From Saussurea involucrata (lineage: Eukaryota; Streptophyta; Magnoliopsida; Asterales; Asteraceae), in NCBI GenBank assembly GCA_033807775.1, contig CM066317.1:33545870-33609869 (forward strand): DNA of 64,000 nt, written 5' to 3'. Below the pieces are notes generated by a model. The model saw only the letters and a program-made list of their open reading frames with translations. It had not been told where the DNA came from and searched no databases. The stretch's first letter is position 1. Each line of letters starts with the position of its first letter. The position numbers and the translations under genes were made by a program. Shown piece by piece: positions 19,077 through 30,780 of the stretch.

Positions 19077-22000
19077 CTATTTGGGTCCTGAGATTGACAT
19101 GCTCCTCCATTGCAATTCAACCTCAAATCTGGCAGTCCGAGCAGACTTGTATATGTCAAAGAAATTAACACAATAGGAGTGTAGATGAAGTAGATCGTAG
19201 GGATTCAGAAGAACCAGATCATTGTCGTTGAACACGTGCATCTCCTTGTTTGTTCTTTCCACAACATACTCATGGTAGATGACTTTGTTGTAGGCAAACT
19301 TTATGTGATAAATCCTCTCCACTCTGGTGATGCCAAGCTCTGAGTAGACTCTTCCACCAATGTTTGTCTTCTCGTGGATGAATCTCCTTCTTTCACTACT
19401 TAGTATGTTGGCTCTTTTGGGGTTCAGATAAGGGTTGATTGGGATGGAATTCTGTGAGATCAGATCTCTATCAGCATATAAGAAGTGAAATACCTCTTCC
19501 ATTGATGGTGTTTGCTCTGGACGAGATGATCTCTTTGGTGCTTGTTGTTGTTGTTGTTGTGGTTGTTGTTGTGGTTGTCTCTGGTGGAATGTTCTCTGAT
19601 GGAGGCTCTGTAGTGAGTTCAACTTGGATTTCAGCAAGGACTTCTAGGATGATTTGATCAGGGTCAGTGTCTTGTCCTTCTGGTATTTGTTGTTTGCCTT
19701 TGGCCTTTTCGTTTTTAGCCTCCTCTTTTTCTGTCATGATATTTATGCCCTCTGATGTTTCATTCTAGTGAGGGTCATGGATAATCATAGTGGTTTCAGG
19801 GTTGGGTTGGTTTGGTTGTTCATTAGCAGAGGCTTGGTTCAGTGGCCGGTTCAGTCCTTGGTGAGTTGGTTGGTGAATCGATTAGAAAGGTTTCTGGAAT
19901 TATAGGTTCTGTGGAGGTTGAGGTCTCTGCTTCATTGGTTCTGATAGGTTTATCATGGAAAGTGTACCCAATGTCTCTGAAGAAGACTCTCTCCCCCTTT
20001 TGTTGTTCAGACCGGTCCTCACCAACATCTGACCCGCTGTCGTCTGTAACAACAAACCCTTGTCTCTTGGTTTCTCTGCCAGGTAATTCCTCAGAGGCTT
20101 TTCTCTTTCTGGAGGCTTTAGCAGAGATCATTTCATCAAACTTTGCCGCAACAGACTTCAGAGTGTCTTTCAGCTCTGTTGCAGCCATTCTGACTTCATC
20201 TACTTGATTGCTGAAGTTGACCTTGTGAGCATCCAGAGAAGTTTGAATGTGTTTCTCTGTTGCTGTTGCCTTGGCTACGAACTTCGAGGAAATAGTCATC
20301 ATACGGCTGAGCACCTCTTTTCTGAAGGAACCCATGTATCCTCTGGTGATAGGTTCTTCATTTGGACGGGTAGGAGCAGAAGAAGAAACAGTAGTAGTAG
20401 TGGCAACATGAGCAAGATTGGCATCTGTAGAAGGCTTTGGAAGAGCAGAGAAAGCAGCAAAAATAGCCTTTGAAATTACCTCTGAAATTATGTTGAGATT
20501 GGCTTCAGAGAGTATAACAGAGGGAGTTGGGATGACTTTGTTCGTAGTCTCCCCCTGGTAGGTTGAAAGCTCATCCCTCATAGCTGACTTCACTTTGCAT
20601 GGCCTTGGATTCGTCAGAGGCCTTTTTCTCCAGATCTGACAGTTTCTGATAAGTCTCTAGCAGCTGATCCTTTAAGTTCTTTAGCTCGCTCTGAAGGGAG
20701 GCATCAGAAGCTGATCTCTGATCTGAGGTACCTGTGGTTGTAAGTTTAAACTCATTCAAGGAGTTTTTGATCTCGTCACAAAATCTTTTGAACTCTGCTT
20801 TTGTTATGAGATCAGAGGGGGTAACCTTAGGATCAACACATGATTCTAAGTTTCTCCCGAATTCAGGGAGGCCTTCGTTCAGAGATGTGTTGAGGTTGTC
20901 TCTAGAAGGACTTCCACCCGATCCTCGAAGTTCCCTCAGAGGGGAATCTTCTCTGGGTGTTCTGATCACGTTTTCCTCCTCCTCCTCAGAATCCGAAGAG
21001 GAAAAACGTATGTGATGGGATTTCCTGTTGTCCAGACAGGTCATCCCTTGTTCCACTAGGGTCTCCCATTGCCCCTGAGTTGGGCAAAGACTACGTGGGA
21101 TATTGAAGATCCCGGTTCTATTGTGTGAGTCCTCTAAATGAGTCACAAAGGCATCATTGTGTGGGATGTTTCTGGTACCCTGGGGCGAAAGGGTAAAGTT
21201 ATCAAAGTTGGTTTCCCCGATTTCGTGCATGACAGAGGAGGAAGGAATTTCCTCTGTCTGTTTAAGCTGGTTTGGGTTGGAGGCGTCAATGCCCAATGAT
21301 ACTGGACTATCCTGGACAGATTGTGTGGTTGCATAGGGAGTTGGATCAGGGGTCTTAAAGTAGGTATGTGTGTTCCTTGGAACATCTTCTTCTAACCTTT
21401 CAGAGCTCTCGGCTTCTAAGGGGTTAGAATGCACTGGACGCTCATCCCTCTGCTCACCTTCCTCAGAGGAGGACGAACTTTTTTCCCCTCCTTCTGAAGG
21501 ACCATGTTCTCCCTCTGAGGCAGACCCCTCTGTAGGTGCTCTGTCCTCTTCTGCCTCCATCTCTTCTTCTGACAACACATAGTTTTGTGGCTCAAAGCCT
21601 AAGTATGCTGGGGATCTCACCTCAGGTTCTTGAGGTTGAGCAGCATTTCTATAAGAAGAGAGGGATGGATGATTCTCTTGAATCAACACAAGCATCGTTC
21701 TAGGAACTCTGTGAGTGTTAGGATACGTACCGTACTTCGTGGGCTTGAAGGAAGACATTGTCCAGTGAGGTGTGGGAGCTCCTTCTTGAACCAATTGGAG
21801 CTTCTCAAAGGTGGCTCTGATGGTTAAGGAAACAAATCTTGGGAACATTATAGACTTCAGAGCCTTGTCCTCTCCAACCAATTTCCCTCTGGCAAGGGCA
21901 TTCGTCTTGTTGTCTACCACAGTTTGAAGTTCCTCGTACAGAATGCTTCCATAGTTGAAGTTCATTTTGAAATACAAACCATACATGATCGTTAGTATGG

Positions 22001-22598
22001 CAGGGCTTGTTTGGTCTAAACTTTCAGATTTGGAAGTTAGGATTCTCTTCAGTACAGATAACATGAAGTTCCAGATGGGTGGTAGATGCTTCCTTCTGAA
22101 CTTGCTCACTCTGGTAATGGTGGTATCATTGTAACCTAAAAATTTTAGGAACTCAACCAGGGTGTGTTGGTTTGGTGGGATTTCATACGACTCGATTTGT
22201 AGGTGTTCTGGTGTGAAGAACCTGAAAATCCTTTGAAGAGTGCGTGGTCGAATCCTGACCATTCCTGCTCCACCATTAGAAGCATCGACCTTCCCTATGA
22301 TTCCTCCTTAATCTTCTACAAACTGACAAGTTGTCCACCATTGTTGGACATACACCATTGGTAGAGTATGGTCTACCATGGTTAGGGCGTGAAACATTTC
22401 TGACCTTCTGAAGAATTCGAGGATGACATGGTACAAGGGTTCATATATTGTGGGGCTCAAATCGACAAAAAAGTTTTCGCTATTAAACTGGTAAGGTTGG
22501 ATTTCAATGTGATCTACAGGTGCTACTCTGCTCGATTCCGCAGAATGTTGGGCGACCATTGTTGCATGTTTGAAGAACACCAGAGTATTTGAAAACAA
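19077..22598 (-). pseudogene. Element B third ORF (envelope-position gene), broken
   Basis: Read right to left: ~96 codons to a TAA at 22308-22310, the same frame continuing after 15 codons as a 563-codon frame (22262-20571), a +1/-1 shift near 20575 into a 256-codon frame (20593-19823), then further shifted pieces at 19737-19471 and 19637-19077 around a CAACAA repeat. The N-terminal domain matches the D third gene (..RSEMFHALT..VQQWW; LPPIWNFMLSVLKRILTSKS.SLDQ..; SILYEEL), and the C-terminal piece resembles the D second exon. Acidic and coiled-coil middle region; no transmembrane segment seen. Element A cut it at 18976. Confidence 0.7.
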
Positions 22599-23567
22599 AG
22601 AAGAGAGGGAAAGATGATTCTCAGGATGTTTTGAAAGCGTAAAGAGTGAAATGAGGGTTTAGGTGGGTTTTTATACTCGAATCAATTTCAGGGATAACGA
22701 TTAGGAGTGTACTCAAGTGTCAGGTTAGTGGAACGATGTCTAGGAGAGATGTGGTTGCAACTATTTGTCAGTTAGCCAATCGGATGATGCTACGTGTGTC
22801 TTGAAACTGACAATTTTCTGAGATGGAACCGTCACGATTGGGGTTTACCAGGTGACAGATGATTCAGGCTCAGAAATAACCCGCATGCAGAGTCCAATTC
22901 ATATCAGAAAATGCACAAGGCATTTGGAAACAACAAAGCTATGTTGAGCACTTTTTCTGATAGTAGGGCTCTGATGATTATTCCTTCTGACATTGTTACA
23001 AGTACCATTTCTCAACATGTTTCACCTTTAATACCCAAAAATCATTTACAAACCCTAATTCTGATATGGAAGTAATTAATGAACTCCTTAATCAAGAATC
23101 TGAGTTCAGAAAGTATCACAGAGGCTCTGATGTTAGTATCAGAGGTTCCGATGAAGTTTCAGAGACCCGATTCTGAAGAAAAAGTTCAGAGATATATTCA
23201 AAGTTGTTTTATCAGAATAGGTTTTCCCTTTCTCAAAATTGGTTTCTTTGTGATCAGCTAAGTCACAATATTCAGAGAGTCTGAGATATTGTACTTGCTC
23301 CCCCCTTAAATGATGAGCTCTTTAAAGCTCTTAAGCTCCCCCTTAAAGTGTGTGAGGTTTGAAAGATATTTACAGAGAAGACAACAAAAGAATCAAACAA
23401 AGGAGGCTCTGATGGACAGATCAGAGGCTCTGAGAACAAGAAAATGCTGAAAGTATGCTAAAGTAACTCTGAAGTGAACAACAGAGGTTCTGACAAAATG
23501 TACTACCTAATTACTCTATCAGAAGCTCTGAGATGGATGTCAGAGGCTCTGATTTGTTGTCCAGAGA
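22599..23567 (-). other. Element B spacer between pol and third ORF, dense in CTCTGA/TCAGAG, with polypurine-like tracts
   Basis: Non-coding. By hand I count 13 copies of CTCTGA or TCAGAG between 22861 and 23570. Two extra polypurine-like tracts (minus strand AAGGGGGGAG and AAGGGGGAGC, plus-strand 23300-23310 and 23328-23337) fit the multiple-PPT habit of Sireviruses. Confidence 0.65.
22660..22790 (-). promoter_or_regulatory. Putative internal promoter of the element B third ORF
   Basis: Minus strand TATAAAAA (22668-22675), ~75-110 bp before candidate start codons (22598, 22559). A CCAAT motif (plus-strand GCCAATCGG near 22775) and an ACGTGTG-type motif (about 22790) lie upstream. The arrangement parallels the spacer promoter of D. 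Confidence 0.45.
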
Positions 23568-24706
23568 TTAGGAGGACATATTGAGCATACCTAACTTGCT
23601 GATTAAGAAATTAAATCTACTCTCATCAAGAGGTTTTGTGAACAGGTCAGCAAGTTGAAAGTCAGTTGAAACAAAATACATTTCAATTGTTCCTTTTTCA
23701 ACATGATCTTTGATAAAGTGGTACCTTATATCAATGTGTTTTGTCTTTGAGTGCTGAACTGGATTTGATGTGATTGCAATTGCACTCTTGGAGTCACAGA
23801 GGATTGGAACTCTGTTATACTCAAGACCATAGTCTACGAGCTGAGTCTTCATCCAGATTACTTGTGAACAACAACTAGCAGCAACAACATATTTTGCTTC
23901 TGCTGTAGAGGTTGACACGCAGTTTTGTTTCGTGGATGTCCAACTCACTAATTTGTTTCCAAGTACTCTTTCTGTCATTCCTGCATCCTCCATAGTCTAA
24001 ATTTGTGTATGCTACAAGCTTAAAACCATAGTTAAGAGGATACCAGAGACCCAAAAATTGAGTCCATTTGAGATATTTGAAAATTCTTTTGACAGCAGAC
24101 AAATGAGATTCCTTAGGATTAGCTTGGAATCTGGCATAGAGACAGGTTGAAAACATAATATCAGGTCTGCTTGCTGTTAAGTATGAAAGTGAACCTGACA
24201 TGCCTCTGTAGGCCTTGACATCAACAGATTGGCCATCTGGATCATGGTCAAGTCTAACTCCAGTGGCAATAGGTGTTTTCATAGGATTTGAGTTGTTGAG
24301 CTGATATTTTCTTAAAATATCAGAGACATATTTGGATTGGCTTATGAAAGTGCCTCTGATAGATTGTTTGACTTGTAAACCTAGGAAGAATGAAAGTTCT
24401 CCCATCATGCTCATTTTAAATTCATTTGCATCAACTCTGAAAACCTATCAAAATACTTTTGATTTATAGAACCAAAGATAATGTCATCAACATATATCTG
24501 TACCAGAAGAAGATCATTTTTGTATCTTCTAATGAATAAGGTAGTATCCACATTACCTTTCTCAAAGTGGTTATTTAACAAAAAAGTTGACAGAGTTTCA
24601 TACCAGGCTCTAGGGGCTTGTTTAAAGCCATACAGAGCTTTGTCAAGTAGGTACACATGGTCTGGAAACTCTGAGCTTTCAAATCCAGGTGGTTGCTGGA
24701 AATATA
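23568..24706 (-). pseudogene. pol: Element B pol, 3' half: end of RT and RNase H
   Basis: Three overlapping frames: 24656-24411 (DKALYGFKQAPRAW, catalytic YVDD), 24414-23875 (MSMMGELSFFLGLQ ... TASRPDIMF) and 23993-23568 (STAEAKYVAA, CDSKSAIAI, LADLFTKPLDESRF). They join by frameshifts near 24412 and 23960. Copia RT/RNase H, inactive. The upstream part resumes at 32120 across element C; bases 24702-24706 are the ATATA target duplication. Confidence 0.9.
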
Positions 24707-26040
24707 TGATAGACGGGTTTACACCCCCCTAAATCTCACCGCAAGTGTACGGGTCGAAGTCAAGTAATAGTACTTAGAGAAGTACGAGTATCGAATCATG
24801 GGGAACTAGGAACTAAATATCACAATTACTATAATTGCTATTAACTGAACAATCGAAAATTGAGAGGTTGGTATTAAACTACTATTGCAGAAAATAAATC
24901 AAACACAAGACAGACAATGAACAGCTTTGGAATTCAGATAGAGAAAAAAGTTGAGGGTTGGAAATCCTATGGTTCTCGCATACAAACGTCTGACTCAATT
25001 CAAATACCAGTTATTCCTATCAATGAATACCCAATCTTTATCTAATCATTGTTCTTTCTCAAGCTACAACGATTTTATTTGCAAAGCATGGTTCTTTTTC
25101 AAGCAACCGTGATTTCTATTTTGAAAACATAAGTTTTATCTTTCGATCTCAACATATAGGGTTCAAAACGCATTAAGCTTAAGATTTAAAAGGGACTAAG
25201 ATTTACTCGGTATATCTCTATCCTTTCTTACCTTAGGCATGCAATTCCTAATTCTACTTTTCAATTACTTCTCTCGAACATAAATTGAAAGCAATAAAAC
25301 AATTGTAAGGTAGCTAATCTCACAAAAGCATTAAACACCAAATTGCATTCATTCATTAAAATAGGAAAAGTGATAAAGGTCTCAGGTCATTTGTTTACAA
25401 GCTTAAACCACATTCATTCCAACCCCCAACATGAACCGGTTAGTTCATGTCGGTGGTGGATTCAAACACAATAGAAAAAGATGGAAACAAGTATGTAAAC
25501 ATGATAATCGTGGCAACTGTAAATGGAATGGTTACTCCCTTCTATCGTGCTCGTCTCTACTTCGCGTGATGAACGTGTATCTGATCCTCCCTCTATCGTG
25601 GCTCCAACGGGTGTCACTCGGCTCTGAAAATCGCCCCCGGAACTGCTCTGGCCGTCGTGTGAAAGTTGCGTTCCCAATAATGACCTAAAACCCGAATTAA
25701 AATACTGAAAATTGTGAAACAGTGGGTTACGCCACTTGCCACGCGACTTGTAAGTCGCGTGGTAAGTCGCGCGTGTCATTTTGGCTGTGTGGGTCGTCGT
25801 TTGGTTCGCGGTTCGGGTCCTGGTTCGGTCGTGGGTCTTGGGCTTGGCTCTTGGGCTTTCGTTGGCTTCGTTTTGGACTCGATTTAGGCTCTTTTTAGCT
25901 TCTTTTCTCGATGATTGCCGCCTCTTAGATAACCTGTATAATTCACTAGATAAACCGTAAAATACACGCCTTTTTACTTGAACACAAGCCAATCTCATTG
26001 GTTTGAGAACTGAAAATAACGCCAAAAAGTGGCGTTATCA
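24707..26040 (-). repeat. Element C 3' LTR (left copy, 1334 bp)
   Basis: Aligns with 30781-32114 over its full length. About 20 scattered differences plus a cluster of ~12 in the first 30 bp. It contains a perfect 11-bp-arm hairpin CCACGCGACTTGTAAGTCGCGTGG-type at 25739-25762. A 187-codon antisense-open frame at 25462-26025 is present in both LTRs but has no recognisable product. Confidence 0.92.
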
Positions 26041-27579
26041 ACAACCCCAAACCGAGCGTTGCTTGTCCCCAAGCAAATTAGCGATAAAATAGAATTAAAG
26101 CACACATAAGTGAAATAATAACTGCACAATTCCCAATCGGTACCAAGTGATGCATCGGTGATTTCCCATACCCGTGAATACCTATCTCACTCTCGCCTCA
26201 TTCTTATTTCGTTTGATCTATGACTTTCCATTGGGAGTTGAACTCGTGACCATTCCGATTACATTAAGGTTAGACTAGGGCCGAACATACTAGGGAAAAC
26301 ATTTCGCCTCGACCCTACCTCACGGGATACTCTCTTTGCACTCGAACCTAGGTTATCGCACATGTTGTCATGTTATGGAGGTTATGTACAAGAATACGCA
26401 ATAATTTCATGACAACTAACATGAAAGACGCACCAGTATCCAAAAGATTGATCTCAGAAGGAATCAAGTAGCAAGACAGGGAATATCAGTAGAGGTATTC
26501 GTAGACTCTAATCACGTTTTCCAAAAGATCATCCAGGTCTTTACAAGGGTTATAACGAGGCTAAGGTTAAGGCTTAGAAACGAAGGGTAAAAGGATCACA
26601 GGTCCTCGGTGTGTCAATCATTCGCAATTATGAACTTTCTCCTCCACTTTCTATCACTTGGCCCTATTTGTCACTCTTGGAGTCACTTTGACTCACTTAT
26701 TATGCAGCTCTAAGTGATATCTACATACTGTATTTATTCTCTCTCTTTTTTCCAGTGGGGCATCATTGGCCCTCTTTTCTATTTCTTGGGTTACATTGAC
26801 CCGTTTTATTCTCATGACTGGCCTGTTCTATTCTTTCTGCTCTATCTTCCGTAGTTCATCACTGCCTTTGATTTACACACTTCCGGATAGGGGTTGGCTA
26901 AGGTTTTTGGCTAAAGGTTTAATGGTGGGTTTAGAAAGAATTAAGGTGCGTGTTTGGCTGCAAAGGGGGTTATGGATACACACAGAAGGGTGAAAGGGAA
27001 CGATAGCTAAAAATGGTTAACAATAAAACACATAATGTCTGGAATCATATCTTAAGGTCCACACGATATGGTCTACTATACCCTTACCTAATATCCCGAT
27101 GTTCGTCTTTGCTACTCAATGCAATAATGTAGCGAGATCATTCTACATTCACGACAAGAAATTCAGAAAAGTGTATATGACTTAAGTGTATGAATCCCTC
27201 AAAATGAACAACGTCTTTAGGCTCAAAACTCACTATCGGGTGGTCTCCACTAATGTCCCTAGTCATGTCCTTTCCCGATCTTTCCCTAACGGTCACGTCA
27301 CTATCACAAGATTCTTCCCACAATGGTTGGTCTCAATCATTCAAAACACAAATTTTAGCTACTATAATCTAGACACTCAGAGGTGCAGGAAATCTACGTG
27401 CCTAACTTGGTCCCGATTGGGCAACCCCAAACCTTACCCACACATTGTCCTCAATGTGCAAGTAAAGTCGTAGGTGATGCGACTCGAATCATTGTGCAGT
27501 TATTACAGTTATCAAAAGGACGGGCAAGGCATTACATAGCAAGCAAAAGAAAACCCAAAGTTTCTAAAATGGGCACCCC

Positions 27580-27719
27580 AAACCTAGGCCGTGGCCTAGG
27601 TTTGCCAATAAAAGCTAACCCCAAACCTCGGTGAAACCGAGGTTTGCACAGGGTGAAAAAAGTGAGTGTGTAGATGTTTAAAAGATGAGGCACCCCAAAC
27701 CTAAGTGAAACTTAGGTTT
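27580..27719. repeat. Three related hairpins with AAACCT...AGGTTT stems
   Basis: Perfect stem-loops at 27580-27603 (11-bp arms, loop GT), 27623-27645 (10-bp arms, loop GAA) and 27697-27719 (10-bp arms, loop GAA). Outer stem bases are the same; inner bases differ but stay paired (CGG/CCG versus AAG/CTT). That is compensatory change. Confidence 0.85.
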
Positions 27720-27978
27720 GTTGCCTCTCGTGAGACTAAAATAGACTAAAACATCATACACCACTCGTTTAGCATAAAGAGTTAGAACATACCTGTTTGC
27801 CCGGATGAAGGAGGATTCTCTTGAAAGGTTGAGTATCAATCGGAGGAGATAGGGAGAACATGCAAAACAAAGGAAATCAAAGCACAAAACACACGACGAA
27901 AAAAACATGAAAATGAAACACACAAAGCAATAAAGGAATAAAAACTGTACGAAAAATGAACAGGGCACAAGGGACTCC

Positions 27979-28020
27979 CGCGGTTTAGCCCGCGACTTGC
28001 AAGTCGCGTGGCAAACCGCG
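27979..28020. repeat. Nested palindrome CGCGGTTT / CGCGACTTGCAAGTCGCG / AAACCGCG
   Basis: Inner perfect palindrome 27991-28008 with 9-bp arms; outer 8-bp arms 27979-27986 and 28013-28020. The CGCGACTTG...AAGTCGCGTGG core also occurs in both LTRs (25739-25762; one arm mutated in the right LTR near 31818). Confidence 0.85.
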
Positions 28021-28260
28021 TAGCCTACTGTTTCAGAAAACAAACAGAGGGTCCCGCGGCTTGCTGCGCGGTATGCAAACCGCGTGGCAGGTCGCGTATG
28101 TCCCTGTTCCAGCTATTTTTGATTTTTCAATTTTTCGATTTTTATGGTTTTTTCGGAAATAAAAACACACTCAAACTAAAAATAATAAAAGGAAACAAAC
28201 TTTGGTGGGTTGCCTCCCACCCAGCGCCTTATTTAAAGTCGTGGCACGACTGTGTGGCTT

Positions 28261-29541
28261 TCAGCTTGGCTCAGTATCCGCAGAATTGGATCGCCCACAC
28301 TTGCGATTCTTCGCGGATTCTTCTTCATTTGACTTGCCTTTACCATCTCCAGATCTACACCTTTCACTCTCTACTTGACCTCGCTCCTTCTCGAACATTT
28401 TGAAGATGACCTTCTCGCCACCAACTCTGAAGGTAATCTCTCCTTCCTCCATGTCTATCAGTGCTCTACTCGTAGCCAGGAAGGATCGTCCCAATATCAA
28501 CGGGACCTCTTCATCTTCGTCTATGTCAATGACCACGAAGTCGACGAGGAAATAGAACTTACCGACCTTGATGAGTACGTCCTCAATCACGCCGTACGGG
28601 TATCTTATTGATCGATCAGCAAGCTTGAGCGTCATGAACGTTGGACTCACCTCGCCCAATCCAAGTTTCCTGAAAATAGAAAGGGGCATCAAATTAATAC
28701 TAGCCCCTAAATCACACAAAACTTTATTGAAAGAAAACTTCCCGATTTGGATAGGGATAGAAAAATTCCCTGGATCATTGAGCTTCTGGGGAAGCTTATT
28801 CTGAAAGATTGCGCTACACTCTTCAGTGAGTGCAACGATGGATTGGTGATCAATTGCCCTCTTTTTGGACAGGATCTCTTTCATGAATTTCATGTAAGAG
28901 GGCATTTGGGCGAGAGCATCTGCAAAAGGAATATTGATCGTTAGCTTTTTAAATACTTCAATAAATTTTGAAAAGTTGACCTCATCCTTATTTGCTTTCA
29001 GCCTGCTCGGGTAAGGTACTCTCGGTATTTCCGGCTTGACCGGTGGTTGCTTTAGCTTGTTCTCTTCACACTGCTTGCTCTCTTCACCCTCCGAGTTCTC
29101 TTTGATTGCACACTCTTTATCAGCTTCTAGTTCAGTCACTTTAATGCTCTCGATCTCTTTCTCTTTCGGACCGGTCTCCCTTGATGACGACTCTCGTACT
29201 GGCTCTCCATTCAGCTCCTTGCCATTTCTCAGATAAATGGCATTGCATGTTTCCCGGTTAGTCCTTTCGGTTTGACTGGGAAAGGTTCCGGGTGGTCGGT
29301 TTTGTAGAGCTTCACTAATCTGCCCCACTTGCCTCTCGAGAATCTTAATTGAAGTCGTATTCTGATCGGTTGCAGCTTTGACTGTACTCACCGTGCTCGC
29401 TAATCCCTCGACCGTGCTGTCCATTTTCGTCATGAACTTCATGAGCATATCTTCCAGCCCCGGTTTCTTCTCCATCGATGGTCCTTCATTCCTTTGGTGA
29501 AAACCTGGAGGACGATAAGCATTATTAGTATTGGAAGAATT
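28261..29541 (-). CDS. Element C Gag C-terminal region and aspartic protease
   Basis: A 404-codon frame from ATG 29475; the open frame extends up to the stop at 29542-29544 and is in the same frame as Gag. Residues ~10-60 are coiled coil. The VPYPSRLKANKDEVNFSKFIEVFKKL and PSYMKFMKEILSKKR blocks are typical of Athila Gag-Pro. The protease motif is CDLGASINLMP, with Leu instead of Ser/Thr after the catalytic Asp, usual for this clade, and ILGRSFLATSRALID at the second conserved site. Ends in a charged tail without RT. Confidence 0.85.
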   Translation of the reverse strand, partial: NSSNTNNAYRPPGFHQRNEGPSMEKKPGLEDMLMKFMTKMDSTVEGLASTVSTVKAATDQNTTSIKILERQVGQISEALQNRPPGTFPSQTERTNRETCNAIYLRNGKELNGEPVRESSSRETGPKEKEIESIKVTELEADKECAIKENSEGEESKQCEENKLKQPPVKPEIPRVPYPSRLKANKDEVNFSKFIEVFKKLTINIPFADALAQMPSYMKFMKEILSKKRAIDHQSIVALTEECSAIFQNKLPQKLNDPGNFSIPIQIGKFSFNKVLCDLGASINLMPLSIFRKLGLGEVSPTFMTLKLADRSIRYPYGVIEDVLIKVGKFYFLVDFVVIDIDEDEEVPLILGRSFLATSRALIDMEEGEITFRVGGEKVIFKMFEKERGQVESERCRSGDGKGKSNEEESAKNRKCGRSNSADTEPS

Positions 29542-30618
29542 TTAAGAGTTAGAAAAATTACCTGGCTGTTGACCGGGTTGGCTCCACGAGAAATTTGGGT
29601 GCTTTTTCCACCCTTCGTTATATGTGTTGGAGAATGGGTCGTTCCTCGGCTGATGATTCCAGTTTTGGAGGAATTGAACTTGCTCGGGATCTTGTGAATT
29701 GCCTCCCTTCAGATGGTTCGTGATCATGGCTAATTGAGCCTTTATCTCTTTCAGCTCGTCCGTCTTTTGAACACTCGCGACTCGTCTAACGGCTGATCGT
29801 GGAGTGGAGAAACTGTGTTCGGCCAAGTTCTCGATCAGCTCGCATGCTTCTTCATAGGTTTTATCCATCAATGCTCCACCCGATGCGGCAGTGATATCGT
29901 TTTTAAACTGCGGGTGAAGCCCACTATAGAATGTCTGGATTATGACCCATCCGTGCAACCCGTGGTGAGGACATTTCTTCAACATATCCTTGTATCTCTC
30001 CCATGCCTCGTATAAAGTCTCTTGTTCCCACTGAGCGAAGTGGGTAATATCGGCCATCAATTGAGCAGTTCTTCCCGGTGGAAAGAATTTTTGAGAAAAT
30101 GCGGCTTTCAATTGTGCCCAGGTAGTGATCTGATCTGACGGTAAACCTTCTATCCAAATTTCAGCTCGACCCTTTATTGAAAAGTTGAATAACCTTAGTT
30201 TGATTGCGTTCTCCTCCATCCCATTAATTTTGAAGGTGCTGCAAATCCTCTCGAATGCACGGAGGTGTGCATGAGGATCTTCGGTCGGTGCTCCTCCATA
30301 TTGGTTTTGTTGTACCATGACGATGGTACTCGGCTTGATCTCGAAATAATTAGCAGCGGTGGTAGGAGGTTGGATCCCTATACGTGCCGCTGCCACATTT
30401 GGGTCGACAAACGACCGCATAGGACGCCTTTCCGGCGGTGGTGGTGGATTATTGCGAAGAGGTGGAGGATCGTTGCGCTGTGGTCTCTCGCCTACAGGTC
30501 TCTCGTCACCCATTTGTAACTGTCGCTTAGCTTTGATCTCTTGACGTAGGCGACGAGCGGTTCTTTCAATCTCCGGATCGAATTCTTCAATCTCTTTTCC
30601 TCGGGTCGTCCTTGGCAT
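29542..30618 (-). CDS. gag: Element C Gag (Ty3 type), ending at an in-frame stop
   Basis: ATG at 30618 (MPRTTRGKEIEE) fits better than the upstream ATG at 30693, which adds a hydrophobic stretch encoded by leader DNA. Pro-rich N-terminus, then the retrotransposon Gag domain (~100-290: DPHAHLRAFERICSTFKINGM, LRLFNFSIKGRAEIWIEGLP, QKFFPPGRTAQLMADITHF). After PGNFSNS a TAA interrupts, and the same frame goes on as NSSNTNNAYRPPGF. Related elements as I remember them read through here, so this is probably a nonsense mutation. Confidence 0.85.
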   Translation of the reverse strand: MPRTTRGKEIEEFDPEIERTARRLRQEIKAKRQLQMGDERPVGERPQRNDPPPLRNNPPPPPERRPMRSFVDPNVAAARIGIQPPTTAANYFEIKPSTIVMVQQNQYGGAPTEDPHAHLRAFERICSTFKINGMEENAIKLRLFNFSIKGRAEIWIEGLPSDQITTWAQLKAAFSQKFFPPGRTAQLMADITHFAQWEQETLYEAWERYKDMLKKCPHHGLHGWVIIQTFYSGLHPQFKNDITAASGGALMDKTYEEACELIENLAEHSFSTPRSAVRRVASVQKTDELKEIKAQLAMITNHLKGGNSQDPEQVQFLQNWNHQPRNDPFSNTYNEGWKKHPNFSWSQPGQQPGNFSNS

Positions 30619-30756
30619 AAACCAAGTGGTACCTGAAAAGAAAGAGAGTAAAGTCAGTAATCCAAAAAAACTGAAAGTGATGGAATAAAGCAAAATAAAA
30701 AAAAATGCTCAATCTAATAGCGCTTATAGATGGTAGTGCTATTAGCTACAACTAGT

Positions 30757-30774
30757 TCCCCGGCAACGGCGCCA
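30757..30774 (-). promoter_or_regulatory. Element C primer binding site (Asp tRNA type)
   Basis: Minus strand TGGCGCCGTTGCCGGGGA, six bases from the 5' LTR; the standard PBS of Athila/Tat elements. Confidence 0.9.
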
Positions 30775-30780
30775 AAAACT

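Larger units (their letters stand above)
26041..28260 (-). other. Element C non-coding internal region with hairpins
   Basis: No coding. The start next to the LTR (minus strand GGTTTGGGGTTGT, ~26041-26055) is the likely polypurine tract. The region from 27580 to 28110 is rich in perfect inverted repeats (listed separately). Where RT and integrase should be, I see no trace of their motifs. Confidence 0.7.

Noticed and set aside
25462..26025. 187-codon minus-strand frame in the left LTR of C, repeated at 31536-32099
   Set aside because: It lies wholly in the LTR, covers a palindromic GC-rich part, has no recognisable domain and differs between LTRs as freely as the rest; treated as chance.
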